Notes: a model not told the origin generated them from the sequence alone. A stretch of 47,509 nucleotides of DNA from UMGS1370 sp963557065 (GCA_963557065.1 CAUWCT010000049.1:1-47509), one strand, 5' to 3'. Positions 33,163 through 40,869 are shown, numbered from the stretch's first letter. Numbers and translations: made by a program.

Positions 33163-34029
33163 TTACTCAATCGGTTTTTGATAAAATCCTCCAAAAAATG
33201 TTTCTGTGGGCAGCACATTTACGATCACATGCGGATCAATCTGGCGCATGAGATGCACAATGTCCTGCACTTCATAAGAGGAAACAACTGTGTGAAGCAG
33301 ACTCATCTGCTTTCCGCTGTACCCTCCATGGCCATCCAGCACAGAGACTCCATGGCGGTAATTTTTTACATATTCTTTTACCACTCCTTCCGGATTCTCT
33401 GTGGTCACCTGAAGGGTAACCCGCTTATAGCGGTGATAGAAACTGTCAATAGTCTTTGTGGAAATAAACTGGAACATAATGGAATACCCTGCATACTCCC
33501 AGCCAAATAAATATCCAAAGATACACAGCATTCCGGCGTTAAACGCAAACACATACTGCCAGATGGCCTTTCCTAGCCGGTTCGATACATAAAGCGCGAT
33601 AAAATCCGTTCCTGCCGTAGACGCATTGCCCTTTAACGCCACTACAATCGCCAGTCCATAGAGGAAACCGCCAAAACAGATATTTAATAACTCATCCTCA
33701 AACAGCGGTTCAAACAGGGACAGGCGAAGAAAGAAGCTGGCTAAAAATACCTGCAGCATGGAAAAGATCACAAATTTCTTTCCAATCTGGCGGTAACAAA
33801 AGGCCGCCACCGGAAGGTTTAAGGCAATCATTCCCAATGAGGTGGAAAAATGGATTCCAAAAAACCGGCCTGTAATTTTCTCAAGCAAACTGGCCACTCC
33901 CGTAAAACCGCTGGGAAGGATCTGGGCCGGCGTCAAAAACGTGTTCATGGCAAATGCCTGTAAAAGAGCCGATGCTGTCACCGCAGCAGCCGTTATCCCA
34001 TACCGCCATACTTTACTGTTCTGTTTCAT
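33163..34029 (-). CDS. YitT family membrane protein
   Basis: A 288-residue protein with about five membrane segments in the first 190 residues (DUF161: PSGFTGVASLLEKITG and the GNASTAGTDFIA block) and a soluble C-terminal DUF2179 domain (about 200-280: VTENPEG-like start, VVSSYEVQDIVHLMRQIDPHVIVN). It overlaps cutC by four bases (ATGA). The transported compound is unknown; within this operon it could move an end-product or an intermediate. It precedes the folded element and mupG. Confidence 0.9.
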   Translation of the reverse strand: MKQNSKVWRYGITAAAVTASALLQAFAMNTFLTPAQILPSGFTGVASLLEKITGRFFGIHFSTSLGMIALNLPVAAFCYRQIGKKFVIFSMLQVFLASFFLRLSLFEPLFEDELLNICFGGFLYGLAIVVALKGNASTAGTDFIALYVSNRLGKAIWQYVFAFNAGMLCIFGYLFGWEYAGYSIMFQFISTKTIDSFYHRYKRVTLQVTTENPEGVVKEYVKNYRHGVSVLDGHGGYSGKQMSLLHTVVSSYEVQDIVHLMRQIDPHVIVNVLPTETFFGGFYQKPIE

Positions 34030-34760
34030 CTCACACTCTCGACCAGCTTTCTTACCAGAGTTTCACTTACTGCATCATAAAAATTTTCATATGGTTCCCG
34101 GGCAAAACAGTAGTGTACCCATGGGCCGGAAGTGGTAGTATCCTCCTTCCAGTCCCTGCAGGAAGAGTGAACCTGGCTGATACCCGTCTCTTCCATCAGT
34201 TTTTTTGCATTATCCCCATTGATTCCGCTTCCTGCCAATAACTCTATCTGAGTTCCATACTTTTCCTGGAGTTCCTTTAAAAGAGAAGCCCCTTCCATTG
34301 CCTTTTCCCTTAATCCGCTGGTCAAAATCCGATCTGCACCCAGGCGGATCAATTCTTCGATTGCCTGACAGGGATCGTCTACACAGTCAAACGCTCTGTG
34401 AAATACCGCTTCCCCATTCATTTGGTGAATCAGGTCAATCATTGCGCCTGTCTTTTTGCTGTCGATTTTTCTGTCAGGAGTAAGAAATCCAAATGCCAGT
34501 CCGTCGCTTCCGTTTTCCAGTAAAATCTCTGCATCCGCAAACATCTGCGCAGCCTGCTCCTCCGTATAGCAAAAACCGGCTCCTCTTGGACGCACCATAG
34601 AAATTACTTTTAGTCCTGTATGTTTCTTAATCAGGCGCAGACTGCCGACAGAAGGCGTCAGTCCTCCCAGATGCAGGGCGCTGTTCAGTTCAATGCGCTC
34701 TGCGCCGCCATTCCATGCAGCCAATGCATCCTCATAACTTCCGCAGCAGATTTCAATCAT
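34026..34760 (-). CDS. cutC: CutC family protein
   Basis: A 244-residue TIM-barrel protein of the CutC family, with the usual start MIEICCGSYEDALAAW and blocks VISMVRPRGAGFCYTEEQ, DGLAFGFLTPDRKID and HRAFDCVDDP. It was named for copper tolerance in E. coli, but that link is weak and many homologs sit in carbohydrate operons, as here. It overlaps the M20 gene by 8 bp and yitT by 4 bp, so tight translational coupling is expected. A role as a hydrolase or aldolase-like enzyme on a sugar intermediate is plausible but untested. Confidence 0.88.
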   Translation of the reverse strand: MIEICCGSYEDALAAWNGGAERIELNSALHLGGLTPSVGSLRLIKKHTGLKVISMVRPRGAGFCYTEEQAAQMFADAEILLENGSDGLAFGFLTPDRKIDSKKTGAMIDLIHQMNGEAVFHRAFDCVDDPCQAIEELIRLGADRILTSGLREKAMEGASLLKELQEKYGTQIELLAGSGINGDNAKKLMEETGISQVHSSCRDWKEDTTTSGPWVHYCFAREPYENFYDAVSETLVRKLVESVR

Positions 34761-35868
34761 GTTTTTCCCCCTCTCCTGCCAAATAGTACAGGCTCAACGC
34801 GTATATTTTGGCATTTGTGATAATGTCCTCAATCTTCATCCATTCATCCGGCTGATGGCCGATTCCCTTCTGGCCCGGAAAAGACGGGCCGAATGGGACA
34901 ATGTTGGGCATGCGCTTGGCGTAGGTGCCTCCGGTAGTTGTAACCGGCGTGCCATCCATGCCTGTGACCCGTTCATAAACATATTTTAATGTGTCCACCA
35001 GAAAACAGTCTTTCTCAAACCGCACCGGGTCCATGTTGTCCTTTAAACGGACTTCCATATCCGGAAGTTCCTTTTGAATGGTCTTTGTGATTTCTTCTGC
35101 ACTGCATCCCGCCGGATAGCTGACTGCAAACTGCAAGGAAGGGATCGTTTGGCCCAGAAGCTTGTAATTTCTTACTTCCAACTGGCCAAATTCTTCATCC
35201 TTATAGTCAATATGGAATCTCTCTCCCGTATTCCGGGCGTTTAAAACGTATTCGTTCATCAGGGTCAGAAACCCCTCCATAGACGCCGGACAAATCTCCA
35301 CCGTCATCCTTCCCCGCTCCGCATAAACAACCGGGTATTTGCAGTCAGGAGTAAATCCCATAACAGGCGGTTCTTCTTTTGTCAGATAATATTCCAAATC
35401 CTGAAATCCGGTTTCCTCATCGCATCCAAACAAAATCCTGACAGGGCGGGCCGGGGAAAATCCCAGTTCCTTTAAAGCGTAAAGGGCGTAAAGGCAGGCA
35501 AAAATCGGTCCTTTGTTATCCAATACCCCTCTGCTGTAGATTACGCCGTCTTTTTCATACCCGCTAAAAGGCGGCTCTTTCCAGCCGGTTCCGGCCGGCA
35601 CTACATCCAGATGGCCCACAACTCCGATATATCCGTCTCCTTGTCCGTACTGGGCATATCCCATATAGTGATCCACGTCAGTTGTTTCAAATCCCAGTTC
35701 TTTAGACAGGGCAAGGGCTGCGTCCAGCGCCTTTCTCACTCCCGGCCCAAAAGGTGCGCCCGGCTGGGCTTTTGTCTCTGTACTGTCAATCTGCACCATT
35801 TTTTTAATACTCTCGATCATGGCGCCGGAAACTTCTTCCACTTTTTGTAAAATTTGTTCCTCTGTCAT
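34753..35868 (-). CDS. M20 family metallodipeptidase
   Basis: A 371-residue zinc or manganese peptidase of the M20 family (Sapep/PepV side). Metal ligands are complete: GHLDVV (His86), SRGVLDNKGP (Asp117), DEETG (Glu151, Glu152) and GIGHQPDEW near the C-terminus. It is about 90 residues shorter than typical PepV proteins. It should release dipeptides or N-acyl amino acids in the cytoplasm. AAAGGAGC precedes the ATG, 15 bp after the glycosylasparaginase gene. Together they suggest peptide-bearing or amino-acid-bearing glycans are the operon's substrate. Confidence 0.9.
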   Translation of the reverse strand: MTEEQILQKVEEVSGAMIESIKKMVQIDSTETKAQPGAPFGPGVRKALDAALALSKELGFETTDVDHYMGYAQYGQGDGYIGVVGHLDVVPAGTGWKEPPFSGYEKDGVIYSRGVLDNKGPIFACLYALYALKELGFSPARPVRILFGCDEETGFQDLEYYLTKEEPPVMGFTPDCKYPVVYAERGRMTVEICPASMEGFLTLMNEYVLNARNTGERFHIDYKDEEFGQLEVRNYKLLGQTIPSLQFAVSYPAGCSAEEITKTIQKELPDMEVRLKDNMDPVRFEKDCFLVDTLKYVYERVTGMDGTPVTTTGGTYAKRMPNIVPFGPSFPGQKGIGHQPDEWMKIEDIITNAKIYALSLYYLAGEGEKHD

Positions 35869-35883
35869 GGCTGTCCGCTCCTT

Positions 35884-36840
35884 TTACAGTTCCTTTAAGG
35901 GCGCTGTACGGGTCTTCATATAATTTTCCATCCACTCATCGGTTGCCGGCTCGTGAATACATTTGCCGCCTTCCTGTCTGGTCAGATACACCGCAGGTTT
36001 TTGTCCCTCTGTGGCTACTGCAAAGGAAAAGCCTTCAATATTGGTGGCTACTCCCCACTCGCCTTTGTTGTTCATGGCAATCAGAGACATATCCCCTGCT
36101 TTTCCCCTGCGCTCTCTTAACTCTTTGTCAAAATGGGCCACTGCCCGCTCGCATGCTTCCTGAGGATGAACTCCCTCTGCCATCAGCCGGACAATCTCAT
36201 AGGAAACGCAGCCTTTCATCACGTCTTCCCCCAATCCGGTTGCGCTGGCTCCGCCTACCTTGCTGTCCACATAAAATCCGGCCCCGGCAATGGGAGAATC
36301 TCCCACTCTTCCCTTTTTCTTCATAAAAAGTCCGCTGGTGGATGTGGCACAGGTCATCTTGCCATTGGAATCCAGGCATACCATGCCCACTGTATCATGG
36401 CCGGAATACGGCTTTAATTCGCTTTCTGCCATTTCCTTTTTTCTATTGTGATAGTGAATCTTTGCCCGGTCTGTAAGCATGTTTTTACGCTCAAATCCTT
36501 CCTTATGGGCAAACTTTTCCGCTCCCTCTCCTACTAACAGATTATTGACAGGTTCTTTAGAAAGGCGTCTGGCAATTGATACCGGATTTGCAAAATCCTT
36601 AATCGCCGCTACGGCGCCGATGTCTAACGTATCTCCATCCATATAGGCTGCGTCCAGTTCTACTTCCATCTCCTCATTGGGAAGTCCGCCATACCCCACT
36701 GATTTATAAAACGGAAAATCCTCTACTTCCCGGACTGCCGTCTCAATGGCGTCTCCTGCGTCTCCCCCTTCTTTTAATATTGTTTCTGCTTTTTCAATTC
36801 CTTCTAAAGCCATTCTCCATGTTGCAATAATGCCCCACAT
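35884..36840 (-). CDS. Glycosylasparaginase-type Ntn hydrolase
   Basis: A 318-residue N-terminal nucleophile hydrolase of the N4-(beta-N-acetylglucosaminyl)-L-asparaginase family. GHDTVGMV carries the nucleophile Thr150 at which the precursor splits; DSPIAGAGFYVDSKVGGASATGLGED is the substrate-binding block of the mature chain. The family cleaves GlcNAc-Asn to GlcNAc-amine and aspartate; L-asparaginase or isoaspartyl peptidase is the alternative. No signal peptide is present, unlike lysosomal enzymes, so it acts on imported substrate. ATG 36840 follows AAAGGAG; the longer ORF reads through the folded gap upstream. Confidence 0.9.
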   Translation of the reverse strand: MWGIIATWRMALEGIEKAETILKEGGDAGDAIETAVREVEDFPFYKSVGYGGLPNEEMEVELDAAYMDGDTLDIGAVAAIKDFANPVSIARRLSKEPVNNLLVGEGAEKFAHKEGFERKNMLTDRAKIHYHNRKKEMAESELKPYSGHDTVGMVCLDSNGKMTCATSTSGLFMKKKGRVGDSPIAGAGFYVDSKVGGASATGLGEDVMKGCVSYEIVRLMAEGVHPQEACERAVAHFDKELRERRGKAGDMSLIAMNNKGEWGVATNIEGFSFAVATEGQKPAVYLTRQEGGKCIHEPATDEWMENYMKTRTAPLKEL

Positions 36841-36931
36841 TTGACAAATCTCCTTTCTTTCTGCAAGATTTTGGCGTGTGCGCCAGGCGTGCCTGAGCGC
36901 CTGTTTCCGACAGCTTCTTGGGATGCCCGGC

Positions 36932-37017
36932 GCATATAGCAGAAGGGGCGCAGCCATCTAAAGCTGTGCCCCCTTTTGCTTCTGCCCCTGTCTCCATCCT
37001 GAAAACAGGGCATATGC
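36932..37017. repeat. Three-way-junction fold between the GrdB-like and glycosylasparaginase genes
   Basis: Outer arms GCATAT (36932-36937) and ATATGC (37012-37017) enclose two hairpins: GCAGAAG plus GGGGCGCAGC against GCTGTGCCCC plus CTTCTGC (36939-36985), and CCCTGT/ACAGGG (36986-37010). The layout resembles the element at 33016-33154 but the sequence is mostly different. Shared GATGCCCGGCGC-like sequence lies next to it. The rest of the 180-bp gap is GC-rich and without a gene. Confidence 0.5.
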
Positions 37018-37021
37018 GTTT

Positions 37022-37543
37022 TTAGAAACAATACCGGGCTGCCGCTTCTGCTTCGCCGTTTTTGTCTGTCATTGCTTTTGCCAGAACGCACATTCCTTCT
37101 AAAGCCTCGTTTAATCCGGTTCCGCCCTTTTTAGGAGTCACTACAATGTGTATTTTCTCCTTATAGGCAGCGATTGTCTCTTCATTTTCTTTTGACATTG
37201 CAGCCAGAGCCGGAATGCCGGTTGTATTTATAATATCATACGCCACTCTGGCAGCCATTTTTCCATATCCCAGGTAGTTTAAAGCCGGTCCGCACATTAC
37301 GACATCCGGTTTTAATTTATTTACCATGGCGCACAGCTTGCGGCTTACCTCATCCGGGTCTGCCTCAAAAAATCCGTCCCCGCAGTACAGACTGGCAATG
37401 ATTCTGCCATCCACCTTTTTTAAATACGGTTCCATCATAACCGCCGGTCCTACCGCATCCTTTGTAGCGCCTAATGGCAGCATGTGGTCGTCTTTGATAC
37501 CGGCTCCGGACTGGATTTGATCATATATCATTATGATCTTCAT
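37022..37543 (-). CDS. GrdB-like protein (glycine/sarcosine/betaine reductase family), short form
   Basis: A 173-residue protein resembling the N-terminal part of GrdB, the substrate-specific B subunit of glycine, sarcosine and betaine reductases: IYDQIQSGAG, GPAVMMEPYL, ADPDEVSRKLCAMV and DVVMCGPALNY. Full GrdB is about 430 residues and has a UGA-encoded selenocysteine in its C-terminal half; here the frame ends at TAA without an in-frame UGA, so it cannot be a selenoprotein. AAGGAGGC precedes the ATG, 15 bp after PTS IIC. It may be a non-selenium relative that handles an amino-sugar intermediate. No other Grd subunit is nearby. Confidence 0.75.
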   Translation of the reverse strand: MKIIMIYDQIQSGAGIKDDHMLPLGATKDAVGPAVMMEPYLKKVDGRIIASLYCGDGFFEADPDEVSRKLCAMVNKLKPDVVMCGPALNYLGYGKMAARVAYDIINTTGIPALAAMSKENEETIAAYKEKIHIVVTPKKGGTGLNEALEGMCVLAKAMTDKNGEAEAAARYCF

Positions 37544-37557
37544 AACAGTTTGCCTCC

Positions 37558-38925
37558 TTACAGATCGTCAAAGGAAAGGTCATCCAGAGAAATATCATCC
37601 TCTTCTTCTTTCTTTGCAGCTTCTGCCTCCTCTTTTAGATACTGTTTATCCATAATCCGGATAAACGGCATGTAGATGATAACTCCCATTAATAACAGCA
37701 GTATCTGGAGCAGGCCGCCCGCCCAGTTTGTAGCAAAGAAACCGGAAATACCCAACGGGCAGGTCCATGGGATATTGACGCCGGAACAAATAGGCACAAA
37801 TCCCAGGCTCATGGCAAAGTAGGAAATCACAATGTTCAGAGTCGGAACCAGCATAAACGGAATCAGCATGGTTGGGTTCAGCACGATTGGAAGACCAAAG
37901 ATAATCGGCTCATTAATGTTAAAAATACCCGGAATCAGGCTTAACTTTCCTAAATTCTTAATGCGCTTTGACTTACAGAACAAAATCATGGCAACAATCA
38001 GAGACAGTGTGGAACCTGCTCCTCCAAAGGTAGCAAATAAATCCTGGAACTGCTGGCAGATAATGTGTCCTTCTCCTACGCCGGTTTTGAAAAATTCCAT
38101 ATTTTCCAGGGATAAAGTCTGAAGAATCGGATTGAATACCGCACCTACAACCGAACTTCCGTTTACGCCAAAGAACCAGAAAACATGCAGGAAAATATAG
38201 GCAACTACCATGGCTCCAAGGGTATCTCCCAGGCTTAAAAGCGGAGTCTGCAGGAATTCAAAAATAATCTGGAACGCATCGGTTCCCACAGCGCCGAGAA
38301 TCAGATTGATAATGAAAAATACAGTCATAACAACGGTTGCAGGAATCAGCGCTGAGAATGAATCCACAACGGTCGGCGGAACGCCTGCAGGCATTTTAAT
38401 TACCCAGCCTTTCCGCTCTACCCATGCGTAAATATGAACAGAGGTAAATGCACAGATAATACCTACAAAGATACCTTTTGCTCCTAACCATCCCAGGGAA
38501 AGACCGGTAAGAGATACAGACTGTGCTACTCCTCCTACTTCTACGCTTCCGGCTACTGTGTAAGGCATCAGAAGGAACCAGGACATCAGTCCTACTGCTG
38601 CTCCAAACAGAGGATTGGTATTCATATTTTTCGCAAAAGAATATGCAATACCCATAACAGCAAAGATTGCCATAATTGTAAACGTAGCGTCAGAAGGTTT
38701 TCCTAAAAATGTCGCCAGCGTTTCTCCTGTCTGCTGGTTAATTACCACACTGCTTAACCAGTTCATCCACGCCGGAATCGGGAAGTTTGCAATTACCAGG
38801 AAAATTGATCCTGCAATTAAAAGTGGTGTAGAGATTAAAAAACCATCTCTGATAGACATTAAATATTTGTTTCTTCCGATTGCTTCTGCCATGGGCATCA
38901 GCCATTTCTCCAGTTTGTTTAACAT
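37558..38925 (-). CDS. PTS lactose/cellobiose-family EIIC permease
   Basis: A 455-residue membrane permease of the Lac family of the phosphotransferase system, with about ten membrane segments and family blocks such as YLMSIRDGFLISTPLLIAGSI (shown in part), FFGVNGSSVVGAVFNPI and INEPIIFGLPIVLNPTMLIPF. The conserved substrate-binding Glu of INEPI is present. It imports and phosphorylates a di- or amino-sugar together with the IIA and IIB proteins encoded just upstream. AAGGGGGG precedes the ATG. The sugar cannot be read from the sequence, but the neighbours point to a GlcNAc- or MurNAc-type glycoside. Confidence 0.93.
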   Translation of the reverse strand: MLNKLEKWLMPMAEAIGRNKYLMSIRDGFLISTPLLIAGSIFLVIANFPIPAWMNWLSSVVINQQTGETLATFLGKPSDATFTIMAIFAVMGIAYSFAKNMNTNPLFGAAVGLMSWFLLMPYTVAGSVEVGGVAQSVSLTGLSLGWLGAKGIFVGIICAFTSVHIYAWVERKGWVIKMPAGVPPTVVDSFSALIPATVVMTVFFIINLILGAVGTDAFQIIFEFLQTPLLSLGDTLGAMVVAYIFLHVFWFFGVNGSSVVGAVFNPILQTLSLENMEFFKTGVGEGHIICQQFQDLFATFGGAGSTLSLIVAMILFCKSKRIKNLGKLSLIPGIFNINEPIIFGLPIVLNPTMLIPFMLVPTLNIVISYFAMSLGFVPICSGVNIPWTCPLGISGFFATNWAGGLLQILLLLMGVIIYMPFIRIMDKQYLKEEAEAAKKEEEDDISLDDLSFDDL

Positions 38926-38936
38926 ATTGACCCCCC

Positions 38937-39257
38937 TTATTTGTTTGCCTTAATCAGCTTAATCGCTGTTTTTAAAACTTTTTCACCATCCATCATGCCG
39001 TAAGCGCCTGCGTCAATAACTGCAATGGGAACATTCTTATCTGAATACTTTTCAACCGTATCATTGTACATGTACTTTACCTGCGGCCCCAACAGAATGC
39101 AGTCCGGGCAGTCAGTGTCAACAATATCGCTCAGTTTGTGATGAGGATATGCCGCAACCTTTACCGGAATGTTGTGTTCATCTGCCACTGACTGCATCTT
39201 GCTTGCCAGCATGCTGGTAGACATCCCCGCATTGCAAAACAAATAAATCTTTTTCAT
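38937..39257 (-). CDS. PTS lactose/cellobiose-family EIIB
   Basis: A 106-residue cytoplasmic phosphocarrier. Cys8 in YLFCNAGMSTSMLASKM is the phosphorylation site, as in CelA-type IIB proteins. AAGGAGGG precedes the ATG. It receives phosphate from IIA (39292-39615) and passes it to the sugar bound in IIC. Confidence 0.95.
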   Translation of the reverse strand: MKKIYLFCNAGMSTSMLASKMQSVADEHNIPVKVAAYPHHKLSDIVDTDCPDCILLGPQVKYMYNDTVEKYSDKNVPIAVIDAGAYGMMDGEKVLKTAIKLIKANK

Positions 39258-39291
39258 TGTATTTACCCTCCTTATTTTAGGATTCCGGCTG

Positions 39292-39615
39292 TTATTTACC
39301 TTCCAGTTCCCGAATCCGTTTATTCATTTTAATATTTTCCTCTGCCATCAGACGAACTGTCTCGGCCGCCATCATCTGGTCCTCGGAATGCATCAGAATG
39401 ATTCCCACCTCGATCTTTTCACCGCCTGCTTCTTTAGAAATCAGTTCCATGTGAACCTCATGGCCCTGAGCGTAAAAATCATCGCCTTCCTTCATTTTCT
39501 GAGCGCTGAGTTCGTAATCTCCATCCGCTGCTGCCCGCATGGCTTCCACATAACTGGACTTAGCCATCCCTACTGCAGAAATAATCCGGAAACAAATCTG
39601 TTCTAATCCTTCCAT
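39292..39615 (-). CDS. PTS lactose/cellobiose-family EIIA
   Basis: A 107-residue helical phosphocarrier, first gene of the operon. His76 in GIILMHSEDQMM is the phosphorylation site. I prefer the ATG at 39615 because AGAGGTGG lies 5 bp upstream; a GTG at 39624 in the same frame would overlap that site. It is followed by IIB after 34 bp, with no gene between. The operon promoter lies at 39662-39667. Confidence 0.95.
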   Translation of the reverse strand: MEGLEQICFRIISAVGMAKSSYVEAMRAAADGDYELSAQKMKEGDDFYAQGHEVHMELISKEAGGEKIEVGIILMHSEDQMMAAETVRLMAEENIKMNKRIRELEGK

Positions 39616-39661
39616 CTTTACCACCTCTGCTTATTGTTTGTTGATTTTTTCTATGTTTTTC

Positions 39662-39667
39662 ATTATA
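39662..39667 (-). promoter_or_regulatory. Extended -10 promoter of the PTS operon
   Basis: Minus-strand TGTTATAAT supplies an extended -10, about 45 bp upstream of the IIA start; the -35 is poor, which fits an activated promoter. The palindrome at 39700-39718 is centred near -54. Confidence 0.55.
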
Positions 39668-39699
39668 ACACGAAAAATACCGGCGTTTTGCATATATGT

Positions 39700-39718
39700 T
39701 TTCCTAACCGTTAGGAAA
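39700..39718. promoter_or_regulatory. Operator-like palindrome TTTCCTAAC-C-GTTAGGAAA
   Basis: TTTCCTAAC (39700-39708) and GTTAGGAAA (39710-39718) are perfect arms with a 1-bp centre. The RDD gene's stop codon lies within it. A second copy, TTTCCTAA-GTG-TTAGGAAA, lies at 40756-40774. Two copies of the same 8-bp arms near different genes suggest a shared regulator, perhaps governing the PTS operon. Confidence 0.6.
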
Positions 39719-40265
39719 TTGTAGCAGTTCCGTCATCAAAAACCACCAGTGTATTTCCTATCCGGTCATGAATGGCCCTGTGATCGCCTAATAATGTCAA
39801 AACGGCAGAAAGGACGCTTACCGCCATTCCCAGATACATAAGGGGTTTTACCAGATCCATCCCCAATGCGATGGTTGCCGTCTGATGCCACAAGGCGCTG
39901 GCAGTCACAAGTCCTCCCTCCACTACCATAATGCCCAGAATCTGGCGCAGTATTAATTTTGTGAAAGAGACTTCTCCCCCGTCTGCCGACACTATCTTGA
40001 TTTTGCAGATCCGTTTTCCCGGAGTCTGGCCTTTCCATACAAAAGCCGGGATTAAAACAAAATACCCTATGGCTGCCGTTACTCCCGCTATCCCTGCCCA
40101 AAGACCATAGGGCTGGGGAAAGGACAGGATATTCTGATTTTTCACTGTGTTAAATAATCTCATGGAAATCAGAGAAACCGGAAGCGCTGCCGCCAGGCCT
40201 CCCACATACCAGTCTATAAGATAGGCGCCAAACCGGCGGCCCAATGAAGCAATTTTTTTATCCAT
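39711..40265 (-). CDS. RDD family membrane protein
   Basis: A 184-residue protein with about four membrane segments and the RDD signature: RRFGAYLIDWYVGG at the start, KGQTPGKRICKIKIV in the middle and a C-terminal RAIHDRIGNTLVV. RDD proteins are poorly understood; some act in sodium or proton exchange. AAAGGAG precedes the ATG. The start lies only 28 bp from the left end of the 278-bp inverted element, so the element may have altered its promoter. It ends at the palindrome that precedes the PTS operon. Confidence 0.88.
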   Translation of the reverse strand: MDKKIASLGRRFGAYLIDWYVGGLAAALPVSLISMRLFNTVKNQNILSFPQPYGLWAGIAGVTAAIGYFVLIPAFVWKGQTPGKRICKIKIVSADGGEVSFTKLILRQILGIMVVEGGLVTASALWHQTATIALGMDLVKPLMYLGMAVSVLSAVLTLLGDHRAIHDRIGNTLVVFDDGTATIS

Positions 40266-40292
40266 TTTTCATTCTCCTTTTCTTGCTCATTC

Positions 40293-40570
40293 TTAGCATC
40301 AGTGTACAGGGGGCAATACGGTCAGAAACGTCCAGATAGCGTGTCTGCTATGTTACTTTCAATCGGTGTACGTCCAGTACACCTCATTCAAGTGCCTTGC
40401 AGACGCACTATCTGACCTGTTTCTGACTCTTTCGACCTCAAGTGGAGAGAATTTCCCCATTTTTAAGGCAGACGAGTGAAGCGTACTGGATGTACGCTGA
40501 TTGAGGATAACGCAAAAAATGGGGAAATTACCCCACTCTGAGGCGTGTTGCCCCTGTACACTGATGCTAA
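40293..40570. repeat. 278-bp element with terminal inverted repeats and nested hairpins
   Basis: Ends 40293-40320 and 40544-40570 are near-perfect inverted repeats of about 27 bp (TTAGCATCAGTGTACAGG outermost). Inside are two arms. Arm one (GTCAGAAAC..GTCTGC, 40321-40348, against 40399-40426) carries a GGTGTAC/GTACACC tip (40365-40383). Arm two (40436-40464 against 40515-40543, core AATTTCCCCATTTTT) carries a GCGTAC/GTACGC tip (40481-40497). The tips share sequence and are opposite in direction. No protein-coding frame is convincing, so this is either a non-coding structured RNA or a non-autonomous mobile element. Confidence 0.75.
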
Positions 40571-40573
40571 TTG

Positions 40574-40644
40574 TTCCATATGCAAGGCGGAGGAATGAGG
40601 CGTAGCGGTGGCTACGGCGATTGACGACAACGATGCAGATGGAA
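40574..40644. repeat. Third related hairpin unit
   Basis: TTCCATATGCA (40574-40584) pairs with TGCAGATGGAA (40634-40644), and CGTAGC/GCTACG (40601-40616) forms the tip. The core, AAGGCGGAGGAATGAGGCGTA to CGGCGATTGACGACAACG (shown in part), matches arm two of the neighbouring element at most positions, so three copies of one hairpin motif lie within 350 bp. The rest of the gap up to 40909 holds the palindrome at 40756-40774 and a promoter. Confidence 0.6.
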
Positions 40645-40755
40645 ATTCAGGCAAGTCATTATGCGAAATGTGAACGAGACAGCACACTAGGCCCATGGGA
40701 TACCTTATTCAGTGTCCTATTATACCATTATTTTCACAAATTGGGGGATTTGAAA

Positions 40756-40774
40756 TTTCCTAAGTGTTAGGAAA
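40756..40774. promoter_or_regulatory. Second TTTCCTAA/TTAGGAAA palindrome
   Basis: TTTCCTAA-GTG-TTAGGAAA repeats the arms of the palindrome at 39700-39718. It lies 67 bp upstream of the -35 box for the next plus-strand gene. Confidence 0.5.
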
Positions 40775-40840
40775 TCAGATTGTTAAAAATGGGAACCGTT
40801 CAGCCTTGCAAAAATTCAGACAAAAATATCCCGGTTTTTC

Positions 40841-40869
40841 TTGTCCATTTGCAAAAAGTAATTTAAAAT
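40841..40869 (+). promoter_or_regulatory. Promoter of the pRiA4b-ORF3/SEC-C gene
   Basis: TTGTCC (40841-40846) and TAAAAT (40864-40869) with a 17-bp spacer, about 40 bp before the start codon. Confidence 0.5.

Noticed and set aside
37022..37543. A selenoprotein
   Set aside because: The frame ends at TAA, and no in-frame UGA or longer frame continues after it.
40463..40696. A 77-residue minus-strand frame across the inverted-repeat element
   Set aside because: It crosses hairpin arms, has no ribosome-binding site and resembles no known protein; the structure explains the sequence better.
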